NCBI GenBank assembly: GCA_041390905.1
Contig: JAWKPA010000012.1
Coordinates: 2,860,723 to 2,924,722 of the forward strand
Length of the DNA stretch: 64,000 nt
Direction of reading: 5' to 3'
Source of the DNA: JACKCD01 sp041390905
GTDB lineage: Bacteria > Chloroflexota > Anaerolineae > Promineifilales > Promineifilaceae
Below are positions 1-8,687 of the stretch, piece by piece; the stretch's first letter is position 1, and every line of letters starts with the position of its first letter. The translations under genes and the position numbers were made by a program. The notes beneath the pieces are model-generated. The model saw nothing but the letters and a program-made list of their open reading frames with translations. It was not told where the DNA came from and searched no databases.

Positions 1-266
1 GCAGCAGTGAAACCCATTGTCCCCAAACGGCCGTTTCTCTTCCTGGTAAAACCATATCCAAAAGAGGGATCATCCCCGAATAGTATGCCTGACAATAGTT
101 GCAAGTAGCAAGTAACAAGTGGCAAGTGGCGATTGGCAAACAAGACCTGTAACTTGCCACCAAACGGTTTGCCCCTGTTTCTGCGCGGCACACTATTTGA
201 TGCAAGCCCCAAAATAGAAAAGGCGACGCAAGCGTCGCCCCCTCAATCCATTTTCAACCAATGCAG
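1..266. other. Left-edge intergenic region
   Basis: I recognise no gene in this stretch. It holds one copy of the ACGGCCGT palindrome near position 28 and a run of CAAGTRGCAAGT-like words around 98-135, one of the many simple intergenic repeat types of this genome. The right end carries the terminator of the minus-strand gene that follows. A neighbouring gene may lie just outside the window. Confidence 0.5.
222..239 (-). terminator. Rho-independent terminator of the SDR gene
   Basis: A perfect 8-bp stem, GGCGACGC with GCGTCGCC and a 2-nt loop, lies just past the stop codon of the minus-strand gene. Read on the minus strand it is followed by four T residues, as expected of an intrinsic terminator. 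Confidence 0.75.
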
Positions 267-1211
267 CTACATAATCCGGCTGCGGAAAAACTCAATCGTC
301 TCCGCCAGCCCATCCCGCAGCGACACCCGTGGTTCCCAACCCAGCAGCGTCCGTGCCTTGGTAATGTCCGGCCGGCGCACCTTCGGGTCATCGGCAATGC
401 GCTCATCCTGCGGCTTCACAAAGACTATATCCGACTTGCTGCCAGAAATTTCAACCACCGCCTGGGCAAACTCCAAAATAGACATCTCATTGGGGTTGCC
501 AATATTGACCGGCAAATTTTCGGCTGACAGCAGCAGGCGGTAAATGCCTTCCACCAAATCAGTGTAATATTGGAACGAGCGTGTCTGGCTACCATCGCCA
601 TACACCGTCAGCGGCTGCCCCAGCAGTGCCTGATGGATAAAGTTTGGCACCACGCGCCCATCATTCAAACGCATACGCGGCCCATACGTGTTGAAAATAC
701 GCACAATGCGCGTTTCCATATGATGCGACCGCTGGTAAGCCAGCACCAGCGCTTCGGAAAAACGCTTGGCTTCATCGTACACCCCACGCGGGCCAATGGG
801 GTTCACATGCCCCCAATAAGTCTCTGGCTGTGGATTGACCTGCGGGTCGCCATACACTTCTGACGTCGAGGCCAACAGGTAACGCGCTCCCTTGTCCTTG
901 GCTAACCCCAACGTGTTGTGTGTTCCCAGCGACCCCACCTTCAACGTGGGGATGGGGTGTTCCAGATAATCGTTGGGGCTGGCTGGTGAGGCAAAATGCA
1001 GGACAGCATCCAGCGAGCCAGGCACATAAATGTAATTGCTTACATCTTGCTTGATAAAAGAGAATCGCTTATGCCCCATCAGGTGGGCAATGTTGTCCAT
1101 ATTGCCCGTGATGAGGTTATCCATACCCACAACTGTATGTCCTTCCTGTACAAACCGATCCGCCAGATGTGAACCTAAGAAACCAGCAGCACCTGTAATC
1201 AATACTCGCAT
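267..1211 (-). CDS. NAD-dependent epimerase/dehydratase, UDP-glucuronate decarboxylase type
   Basis: This is a 314-residue extended short-chain dehydrogenase. The N-terminal Rossmann motif GAAGFLGSHL binds NAD, the catalytic pair is the Tyr and Lys of YDEAK near residue 145, and ASTSEVYGDP is typical of the UDP-xylose synthase branch, as is RIFNTYGPRM. Family members oxidise and decarboxylate UDP-glucuronate to UDP-xylose for cell-surface polysaccharide. UDP-glucose 4-epimerase or dTDP-glucose dehydratase homologues are the alternatives, but the segment with HFASPASPNDY favours UXS. The start ATG has TAGGAGTGG upstream. The gene stands alone, with its own terminator, and is divergent from fni. 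Confidence 0.85.
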   Translation of the reverse strand: MRVLITGAAGFLGSHLADRFVQEGHTVVGMDNLITGNMDNIAHLMGHKRFSFIKQDVSNYIYVPGSLDAVLHFASPASPNDYLEHPIPTLKVGSLGTHNTLGLAKDKGARYLLASTSEVYGDPQVNPQPETYWGHVNPIGPRGVYDEAKRFSEALVLAYQRSHHMETRIVRIFNTYGPRMRLNDGRVVPNFIHQALLGQPLTVYGDGSQTRSFQYYTDLVEGIYRLLLSAENLPVNIGNPNEMSILEFAQAVVEISGSKSDIVFVKPQDERIADDPKVRRPDITKARTLLGWEPRVSLRDGLAETIEFFRSRIM

Positions 1212-1521
1212 CTCTAAACCACTCCTATGTTCGCAAATATGTTGCTAATATTGTATCGAAGCGATGACCATGTGACGAATCAGCGTAGGACATTGGTACC
1301 GGTTTCGTGGTCTAAACGGCATTTTAGGCAAAACGGCCGTTTCTACCACGCCACCACTTAAACCAACTCGCACATCAGTCCGCTCCGTTGTATACTTCCA
1401 CCCTGTCTTGGCAAGGCAGTACCAAAACACATTATCAGACAGAAACATAAAAAAGTCCGTTTCAATGTGTCACAAACTGCCAGCAAATGCCCTGCAAAAC
1501 ACGGAAGAGGTAGAGAAACTG

Positions 1522-2589
1522 ATGAATCATACCCCTAACAGCCCGGTGGTGGCGGCAGACACCCAAATTCATGAGCGTCGCAAGGCTGATCACATTCGCA
1601 TCAACCTGGAAGAAGATGTGGCGTTCAAGAATGTAGGCACCGGGCTGGATCGCTATTTTTTTATGCACCAGGCGCTGCCAGAAATCAATTTGGCTGAGGT
1701 AGAAACGGCCGTTTCCCTCTTTGGCAAAACCCTCCGTACCCCCCTGCTCATCTCCTCCATGACTGGCGGAGCTGCCGAAGCCCACCAAATCAACCTCATT
1801 TTGGCCGAAGCCGCCCAGACCACCGGCATGGCCATGGGGCTTGGCTCCATGCGTGCCGCCATCGAAGACCCCACGCTGGAATATACCTACCAGGTGCGCA
1901 GCGTCGCCCCCGACATCCTGCTCTTTGCCAACCTTGGTGCCGTCCAGTTCAACTATGGCTATGGCCTGGCCGAATGCCAACGCGCCGTAGACATGATTGA
2001 AGCCGACGCCCTCATCCTCCACTTCAACGCCCTGCAAGAAGCCGTCCAGCCCGAAGGTGACGGCGATTTTTCTGGGCTACTGCCCCAGGTCGAATACATT
2101 TGCCGCCATTTGCCTGTCCCTGTCATCGCCAAAGAGGTTGGCTGGGGTTTTGCCGAGCAAACGGCACGTGACCTGTTTAACGCTGGCGTGGCGGCCATTG
2201 ACGTGGCCGGAGCAGGCGGCACTTCCTGGAGCCAGGTGGAAATGTACCGCGCCCCCACTGCCCGCCACCGCCGCGTAGCCGGAACATTTATTGATTGGGG
2301 CATCCCAACGGCCGTTTCCATCCAATATTGCCGTCGCGCCCACCCCACCCTGCCCGTCATCGCCAGCGGCGGCATTCGCAACGGCATAGACGTTGCTAAG
2401 TGCATTGCCCTCGGTGCCAACCTCGTTGGCCTGGCTGGTGATTTTCTCCGCGCCGCCGACGCCGATGGCGTAGCTGGCGTGGTCGAACTCGCCGAAACCC
2501 TCACCGACGAGCTCCGCATCGCCATGTTTTGCAGCGGTGCCGCTAATTTGGCAGGCTTATCCCAAACGCCGCTTCATACAGCCTATTAG
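1522..2589 (+). CDS. fni: Type 2 isopentenyl-diphosphate delta-isomerase (FMN-dependent)
   Basis: This 355-residue FMN- and NADPH-dependent enzyme interconverts isopentenyl and dimethylallyl diphosphate, supplying starter units for polyprenyl synthesis. Family signatures are the N-terminal RKADHIRI, the SSMTGGA segment, GLGSMRAA, and the C-terminal flavin phosphate-binding ASGGIRNGIDVAKCIALGA. I chose the ATG at 1522 because it gives the usual family length and has GGAAGAGG about 12 bases upstream; in-frame starts at 1408 and 1465 would add 38 or 19 residues without family similarity. The polyprenyl synthase follows 110 bp downstream, so the two probably act in one pathway. Two ACGGCCGT palindromes lie in the coding sequence. 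Confidence 0.92.
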   Translation: MNHTPNSPVVAADTQIHERRKADHIRINLEEDVAFKNVGTGLDRYFFMHQALPEINLAEVETAVSLFGKTLRTPLLISSMTGGAAEAHQINLILAEAAQTTGMAMGLGSMRAAIEDPTLEYTYQVRSVAPDILLFANLGAVQFNYGYGLAECQRAVDMIEADALILHFNALQEAVQPEGDGDFSGLLPQVEYICRHLPVPVIAKEVGWGFAEQTARDLFNAGVAAIDVAGAGGTSWSQVEMYRAPTARHRRVAGTFIDWGIPTAVSIQYCRRAHPTLPVIASGGIRNGIDVAKCIALGANLVGLAGDFLRAADADGVAGVVELAETLTDELRIAMFCSGAANLAGLSQTPLHTAY

Positions 2590-2604
2590 GTTGGCCTTGA
2601 AAAA

Positions 2605-2668
2605 AGAGATTGGAGATTAGAGATTGGAGATTGTGAACCTTCATAAATCTCCAATCTCCAATCTCTCA
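2605..2668. repeat. Intergenic hairpin of GATTGGAGATT words
   Basis: The left arm is built of repeated GATTGGAGATTAGAGATT words and the right arm of the complementary ATCTCCAATCTCC words, with a short spacer. It can form a long imperfect hairpin between fni and the polyprenyl synthase. Relatives are found at 13451-13657, 26711-26772, 37327-37398, 41704-41776 and 54685-54745. Confidence 0.8.
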
Positions 2669-2702
2669 AAATATCACTCGATACCCTAAAACACCTAAAT
2701 TT

Positions 2703-3731
2703 ATGTCTACTGAACTCCAACGCCAATTTGAAACGCTCCTGCCCGCCATCGAAGCCGAAATGCGGGCTGTGTTACACGCTACCACCCCCAACCCCGACGC
2801 ATTCTATGGCATGATCCATTATCACATGGGCTGGGCTGATGAACAGCTTCAACCGCTCACGGTCAAAAGCGGCAAAAATATCCGTCCCGTCCTCTGCCTG
2901 CTCATTTGCCAGGCCGCCGGGGGCAACTGGGAGCAAGCTGTCCCTGCTGCCGCCGCCATCGAAATCCTCCACAACTTCTCCCTTGTCCACGACGACATTG
3001 AAGACATCAGCCCCACGCGACGCGGCCGGCCGACGGTGTGGACGTTGTGGGGCAAGCCGCTTGCCATCAACACGGGAGATGCCATGTTTGCCCTGGCGCA
3101 TTTAGCACTGGCGCGGCTGGCCGACCGGGGGGTGGATACAGCACGGGTGGTGCGGGCGCTGCGCCGCTTTGATGAGGTTTGTGTGCAGCTTACGCAGGGG
3201 CAGCACGCCGATATGAGCTTTGAGACGCGCAGCGAGGTGGGTGTGAATGAATATATTGAGATGATTACGGGAAAAACGGCCGTTCTTATCTCCCTCTGCG
3301 CCGAATTGGGGGCATTGGTGGCTGGCTGCGACGACGAAACCATTGCCCACTATGCTACCTTTGGCCGCAACATTGGCCTGGCCTTCCAGGTCATAGATGA
3401 CATTCTTGGCATTTGGGGGGATGAGGCACTCATCGGCAAATCTACCTCCACCGACATTACCACCAAGAAAAAGACGCTCCCCGTGCTGTTTGGGCTGGAG
3501 CGCAGTCAGCCGCTGCGCCAACTTTACGCCGAAACACAGGAGACCAACCAGCAGTTTGTGACTGAAGTAACCGCATTATTGACCCAAAATGGAGCCGATG
3601 TTTTTGCCAATGAGCGGGCGGAATATTATTCACAAACGGCCGTTTCCCACCTCGAAGCCGCCCAACCCACTGGCCCCGGCTACACCGCCCTTAACCAACT
3701 CGTCGAAATGCTCCTTAACCGCAACCACTAA
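2703..3731 (+). CDS. Polyprenyl diphosphate synthase (GGPP/FPP synthase family)
   Basis: This 342-residue trans-prenyltransferase condenses allylic diphosphates with IPP. The first aspartate-rich motif is in LVHDDIEDISPTRRGRPT near residues 93-110 (DDxxD plus the RRG substrate-binding segment), and the second is in FQVIDDILGIWGD near residue 230. GKNIRPVLCLLIC near the N-terminus is the usual IPP-binding region. Chain length cannot be read safely from the sequence. The gene lies downstream of fni on the same strand, which suggests coordinated isoprenoid synthesis. The strong bidirectional terminator just downstream separates it from convergent rpoC. Confidence 0.9.
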   Translation: MSTELQRQFETLLPAIEAEMRAVLHATTPNPDAFYGMIHYHMGWADEQLQPLTVKSGKNIRPVLCLLICQAAGGNWEQAVPAAAAIEILHNFSLVHDDIEDISPTRRGRPTVWTLWGKPLAINTGDAMFALAHLALARLADRGVDTARVVRALRRFDEVCVQLTQGQHADMSFETRSEVGVNEYIEMITGKTAVLISLCAELGALVAGCDDETIAHYATFGRNIGLAFQVIDDILGIWGDEALIGKSTSTDITTKKKTLPVLFGLERSQPLRQLYAETQETNQQFVTEVTALLTQNGADVFANERAEYYSQTAVSHLEAAQPTGPGYTALNQLVEMLLNRNH

Positions 3732-3775
3732 AAGAAATCGGGATTCAGAGATTGAGAGCTTAGCCCATCTCCCAA

Positions 3776-3813
3776 TAAAAAAGGCTCCTGGAATTCTCCA
3801 GGAGCCTTTTTTT
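3776..3813. terminator. Bidirectional intrinsic terminator between polyprenyl synthase and rpoC
   Basis: A perfect 10-bp stem (3783-3792 with 3797-3806) and a 4-nt loop is flanked by a run of A on the left and a run of T on the right. It can therefore stop transcription from both convergent genes. Confidence 0.92.
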
Positions 3814-3843
3814 CTTCAGCCTAAACCTTATCGGCTCATGGCA

Positions 3844-6800
3844 TTACTCATCATCAAAGTCGTACTCCAAATCATCCTCGTACTCGTCGTCCTCATCAAG
3901 ATCAGCAATTGTCTTTGTTCGTGCATCAGCTGCCGCAGCCGCAATCGCCGCCAGCAGATCCTCATCGGTGTTATCGTCAATCATAATCTTGCTCAAGTCA
4001 AGCCGCGACATTGCCGGTACCACTTCTTCCTCTTCTTCGTCATAAGCCAGTTCGTCTGGCTCCATGCGCGTCGGCTCTTGGTGGTGCAAATCAAAGCCCG
4101 TTCCGGCCGGAATCAGCTTACCGATAATCACGTTTTCCTTCAAGCCCAACAACTGGTCTTCACGGCCGGCAATAGCTGCCCCAGCCAACACCTTAATCGT
4201 ATGCTGGAATGAACTAGCCGAGAGGAAGCTCTCCGTATTGAGCGAAGCTTTTGTGATCCCCAGCAGCACCGGTTCTGCCTGCGCTGGTTCACCACCCTCT
4301 TCCATCACCTCACGGTTAATCGCCTGGAAGGCAGGTGCATCAACCAAATCACCCGGCAGCAGCTCCGTATCGCCAGACTGCGTTACCGACACCTTGCTCA
4401 ACATCTTGCGGATAATCACCTCAAAATGTTTATCGTGAATGTTCTGGCCTTGTGGACGGTACACCTGCTGCACTTCATACAGCAAATATTGCGTTACCGC
4501 ATCACGACCCAAAATTTCTAGAATGCGGTGCGGATTCTTCGGCCCTTCAGTTAACCGATCACCCGGCTTCACTTCCTGCCCATCTGAGATAACCATGCGG
4601 GTGCCGGCCGGAATTTCATAGTCACGTTCCTCCCGGCTTTCCCACACCACGCGCACACCCTGAGCATCAACAACAGCACGGCCGGCGCGACGAGCCGTCA
4701 TTAGCTCATTATCCTTTTCGGCAATGATGTCACCAACCTGCATCTCATCCCGATTCTGTGCTTTAACAGTCCAGCCGGCAGGAATCTCGTAGACATCATC
4801 CACCAATTTGCTTTCGGTCACAAACACATGGCGTACACCATCAATCATCCGAATATCGGCAATGCCGCCAATTTCCGTAATGACAGCCTCACCTTTTGGT
4901 CGCTGCCGTGCTTCAAACAACTCTTCCACACGGGGCAGACCTTGCGTAATGTCACCGCCGGCCGAAGCTGTACCACCGGTATGGAACGTCCGCAGCGTCA
5001 ACTGAGTACCAGGTTCACCAATGGATTGTGCAGCCACAATACCAACGGCCGTTCCCCGTTCCACCTTCCGCCCACGCGCCAAATCCATCCCATAACACTT
5101 CGCACAAATCCCCAGCCGCAGTTCACACGTCATCGGCGAGAAAACATACACCTCAGCAATGCCACTCTTGTCAACCGCCTCGGCAATTTGCGGGCTATAA
5201 AACTCATCCTTCTCAATAATAATCTTGCCCGTTTCCGGATGCACAACCGTTTCGGCCGCCACACGACCCAGAATACGTTCTGCCAGCGTCTGCTTACCAA
5301 AGTTGTCAGCCCGCCGCACATAGATACCCTTATCCGTGCCGCAATCCTCATCCATGATAATGATGTCCTGCGCCACATCCACCAAACGTCGCGTCAAATA
5401 CCCAGCATCGGCCGTTCGCAGTGCCGTATCAGCCAAACCCTTCCGCGCCCCATGCGTCGAAATAAAATACTCCAACGCCTCCAAACCCTGCCGGAAATTC
5501 GACTGAATCGGAACCGGAATAATGCGCCCTTGCGGGTCAGCCATCAAACCACGCATCCCAGCCAACTGCGTAATTGGACCAAAGCCACCCTTACCAGCCC
5601 CAGAAAGCGCCATCACCGCCATCGGCCCATACGGATCCATCGCATTGCGAACCGCCTTTTCCACATCATCCTTGGCGTTATTCCAAACCTCAACAGTCCG
5701 CAAATACTGCTCTTCCTCAGTCAAAAGGCCACGACGATATTGCCGGTCAATCTCATCAACCCGCTGCCGCGCCCCCACCAAGATATCGCTCCGCTCCTCA
5801 GGAATTGTCAGGTCAGCAACCGCCACCGTCGTTCCCGAAATCGTCGCATACTTAAAGCCAATATTCTTAATGGCATCGGCCATTTCAATCGTTGCCCGGT
5901 CACCAACGGCACGGTAAACGCTGTTGATATACGCATTCACCCCACCCTTATCCAGCATACGATTAACAAAACGCGCCTCTCTCGGCAACGCCATATTAAA
6001 AATCACGCGGCCAGGCGACGTTTCAATAATCCGCTTCTGCGGCCCATCTTCATACCGCTCCCCACTATCATCATAATAGGTTTCGGTATAAACCTTAATC
6101 TTGGCGTGAATATCCACCAAGCCAAGTTCATACGCCGTCTCAACTTCTTCCGGATCGCTAAAGATTTTGCCTTCGCCCTTCAAGCCATCACGTATCATCG
6201 TCAGGTAATAAACACCCAATACCATATCCTTAGACGGCCCAACAATAGGCTGCCCGTCAGATGGTTTCAGCAGATTGCGCGTGGCAAGCATCAAAGCCTT
6301 CGCTTCTTCCACAGCCTTATCCGAAAGCGGCACATGCACCGCCATCTGGTCCCCGTCAAAGTCAGCATTAAACGCCGCGCAAACCAGTGGATGCAGTTGA
6401 ATAGCCTTGCCTTCAACCAGGGTTGGCATAAACGCCTGAATACCCAAACGATGCAGCGTAGGCGCACGGTTCAACAAAATGGGGCGGCCCTGGATAACCT
6501 CTTCCAAAACCTCCCACACTTCCGGCGGCTGCCGTTCAATATACCGCTTCGCCCCTTTCACATTGCTGGCATAACCATATTCAACCAGCTTGCTAATGAC
6601 AAACGGCCGAAATAGCTCCAGCGCCATCGTCTTGGGCAAGCCACACTGCCCCATGTTCAGCTTTGGCCCCACCACAATCACCGAACGGCCAGAATAGTCC
6701 ACACGTTTACCAAGCAAGTTACGGCGGAAACGCCCCTTCTTACCCTTCAACATATCAGACAGCGACTTCAGCTCACGACGACCACGGCGACTCAATGCCT

Positions 6801-8235
6801 TACCCCGCTGGCTGTTGTCAATCAAACTGTCAACCGCTTCCTGGAGCATACGCTTCTCGTTACGGACAATCACATCCGGCGCGCCCAGTTCCAACAGCCG
6901 CTTCAAGCGATTGTTGCGATTAATCACGCGGCGGTACAGATCGTTCAAGTCAGACGTAGCAAAACGCCCACCATCCAACTGCACCATCGGGCGCAAATCG
7001 GGCGGGATGACGGGTAACACGGTCAAAATCATCCACTCTGGACGGTTGCCACTTTTCCGCAACGCCTCAACCACCTGTAGCCGCTTGGTTGCCCGCTTGG
7101 CCGCCTGCTTGGAGCGCGTTGTCCGCACTTCACGCCACAAATCTCTGGACAGTTTGTCCAGATCCATGCTCTTTAAAATGTCATAAAACGCCTCCGCTCC
7201 CATGCTGGCGCGGAAAACGTTGCCAAACTTGCTCTTGTATTCGCGGAAATCATTTTCATTCAGGAACATCATTTGAGCCAAAGACTCAATTTGATCCTGG
7301 TTGGCCTGCGCCTGCTGCCGCAGCTTCACCAAACGCTGCTCCATTTGGTCACGCAGCGTATCTGCTACCTGGTCAATTTCCACGCGCAGTTCAGACAACT
7401 CTTTTTGCAACTTGGCAACCTGAGTCTGATGCTGCTCTTCATACTCAACCTTAACCGTGGTCAATCGTTCCTTGACAATATCTTGCAGCAAAACAGCATG
7501 TTCACGGCCAATGGCTTCGCCTGCCTCAGCAATCACCTCACCTGCAAACATGATATTTTCTGAGGCCTTGCTACCAGTTAAGTTTTCCAGCCGTTGTTCA
7601 ATGGAACGGGCTTCATTGATAACTTTGTCAGTCGCCTCATTCTGACGATCTCCAAAGGACAAATTTAGCTCTTCCAGTTCGGCTTCCAAATCAGCAATCT
7701 TGGCAGCTGCCTCAGTCGTTGTTTCGTCAACACGCTCCTGAAGCTTTTTCTCAAGCTGCTGCTCCGCCTCAACCAACTCATCCTGCATCCGCCGCACAGC
7801 ACGTTCCCGTGCTTCTTCATCCACATGTGTCACCACATATTGGGCAAAGTAAAGGACGCGATCCAGATTGCGGCGAGAAATATTAAGCAGCAACCCCATG
7901 TAGCTGGGAACACGGCGGGTATACCACACATGAGCGACTGGAGCCGCCAATTCAATGTGACCCAAACGTTCGCGCCGCACGGAAGAACGGGTAATTTCGA
8001 CACCGCACTTGTCACAAACAATGCCTTTGTAACGAACATTCTTATATTTGCCACAGTAGCATTGCCAATCACGCTGGGGGCCAAAAATGGCTTCACAGAA
8101 CAAACCATCTTTTTCTGGACGCAAACGGCGGTAGTTGATCGTTTCCGGCTTGGTGACTTCACCATATGACCAGGAACGAATCTGTTCAGGGGACGCTAAG
8201 CTAACACGCAACGAACGGAAATCAGTTGTTTCCAC
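3844..8235 (-). CDS. rpoC: DNA-directed RNA polymerase subunit beta prime
   Basis: This 1463-residue protein is the largest RNA polymerase subunit. Visible hallmarks are the N-terminal zinc site CYCGKYKN...CDKCGVEI (residues about 59-77), the catalytic NADFDGDQMAVHVP with its three Mg-binding aspartates, the bridge-helix/trigger-loop region including GARKGLADTALRTADAGYL, the second zinc-binding site (CGTD...CGICAKCYG region), and an acidic C-terminal tail. A coiled coil of about 150 residues lies near 140-330. Start is GTG with GGGAGGT 8 bases upstream. rpoB is not adjacent on either side, which is unusual. The gene carries only one ACGGCCGT palindrome in 4.4 kb, far fewer than its neighbours. 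Confidence 0.98.
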   Translation of the reverse strand: METTDFRSLRVSLASPEQIRSWSYGEVTKPETINYRRLRPEKDGLFCEAIFGPQRDWQCYCGKYKNVRYKGIVCDKCGVEITRSSVRRERLGHIELAAPVAHVWYTRRVPSYMGLLLNISRRNLDRVLYFAQYVVTHVDEEARERAVRRMQDELVEAEQQLEKKLQERVDETTTEAAAKIADLEAELEELNLSFGDRQNEATDKVINEARSIEQRLENLTGSKASENIMFAGEVIAEAGEAIGREHAVLLQDIVKERLTTVKVEYEEQHQTQVAKLQKELSELRVEIDQVADTLRDQMEQRLVKLRQQAQANQDQIESLAQMMFLNENDFREYKSKFGNVFRASMGAEAFYDILKSMDLDKLSRDLWREVRTTRSKQAAKRATKRLQVVEALRKSGNRPEWMILTVLPVIPPDLRPMVQLDGGRFATSDLNDLYRRVINRNNRLKRLLELGAPDVIVRNEKRMLQEAVDSLIDNSQRGKALSRRGRRELKSLSDMLKGKKGRFRRNLLGKRVDYSGRSVIVVGPKLNMGQCGLPKTMALELFRPFVISKLVEYGYASNVKGAKRYIERQPPEVWEVLEEVIQGRPILLNRAPTLHRLGIQAFMPTLVEGKAIQLHPLVCAAFNADFDGDQMAVHVPLSDKAVEEAKALMLATRNLLKPSDGQPIVGPSKDMVLGVYYLTMIRDGLKGEGKIFSDPEEVETAYELGLVDIHAKIKVYTETYYDDSGERYEDGPQKRIIETSPGRVIFNMALPREARFVNRMLDKGGVNAYINSVYRAVGDRATIEMADAIKNIGFKYATISGTTVAVADLTIPEERSDILVGARQRVDEIDRQYRRGLLTEEEQYLRTVEVWNNAKDDVEKAVRNAMDPYGPMAVMALSGAGKGGFGPITQLAGMRGLMADPQGRIIPVPIQSNFRQGLEALEYFISTHGARKGLADTALRTADAGYLTRRLVDVAQDIIIMDEDCGTDKGIYVRRADNFGKQTLAERILGRVAAETVVHPETGKIIIEKDEFYSPQIAEAVDKSGIAEVYVFSPMTCELRLGICAKCYGMDLARGRKVERGTAVGIVAAQSIGEPGTQLTLRTFHTGGTASAGGDITQGLPRVEELFEARQRPKGEAVITEIGGIADIRMIDGVRHVFVTESKLVDDVYEIPAGWTVKAQNRDEMQVGDIIAEKDNELMTARRAGRAVVDAQGVRVVWESREERDYEIPAGTRMVISDGQEVKPGDRLTEGPKNPHRILEILGRDAVTQYLLYEVQQVYRPQGQNIHDKHFEVIIRKMLSKVSVTQSGDTELLPGDLVDAPAFQAINREVMEEGGEPAQAEPVLLGITKASLNTESFLSASSFQHTIKVLAGAAIAGREDQLLGLKENVIIGKLIPAGTGFDLHHQEPTRMEPDELAYDEEEEEVVPAMSRLDLSKIMIDDNTDEDLLAAIAAAAADARTKTIADLDEDDEYEDDLEYDFDDE

Positions 8236-8687
8236 GTAGTTGACCTCCCGGAAAAGTTAGAGACTCCGACCCTTCCTAAGACAGTGGTGATTCCGCGCAA
8301 AAACGCCCAGGCCTACTTCTTCTGGTAAAATGTCGTTCCCTGGTAAATCTTTTTGCGTTGAATCTAACAATTTTTTCTTTGGAAATTCCAAAAATGTCGA
8401 TCAATTGAGCAGTTTGATACGCGCTTTAGACGCACAAAAGAGCGTTTGGCTTGCGCCAACGCTCTTGTTCATCTTTTTTCTGTATCAGTTATTGTTATTA
8501 TATCGGCAAACTTCGATATGTCAAAATTTTCACATAAGAAAGCCATTAATGTTTGCAAACGATCAATTCTATCTGAAAGGAAAATCTTGTGCAAAAAGTG
8601 GTGATGGCAGAAAACGGCCGTTTTTCCCTTGTACCATTCCCTAAACCACCCTACAATTCGGAGCATATGTTCTACAGGGGATAATCC
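8236..8687. other. Divergent intergenic region between rpoC and xseA
   Basis: This 452-bp region separates the divergent rpoC and xseA genes and should contain both promoters, but I cannot pick a convincing -35/-10 pair. It is AT-rich in the middle, contains one long hairpin (8438-8466) and one ACGGCCGT copy near 8618. No coding sequence is convincing. A small untranslated RNA is possible. Confidence 0.5.
8438..8466. repeat. Terminator-like hairpin with no gene in front of it
   Basis: AAGAGCGTT-T-GGC pairs with GCC-AACGCTCTT around a TTGC loop, giving a 12-bp stem with one bulged T. A T-rich stretch follows on the plus strand. No annotated gene points into it, so it may end a small RNA or be a leader structure. 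Confidence 0.5.

Noticed and set aside
4828..6615. 595-codon open frame antisense to rpoC
   Set aside because: It is a mirror of rpoC codon use, has no recognisable domain and no RBS; the rpoC reading is certain.
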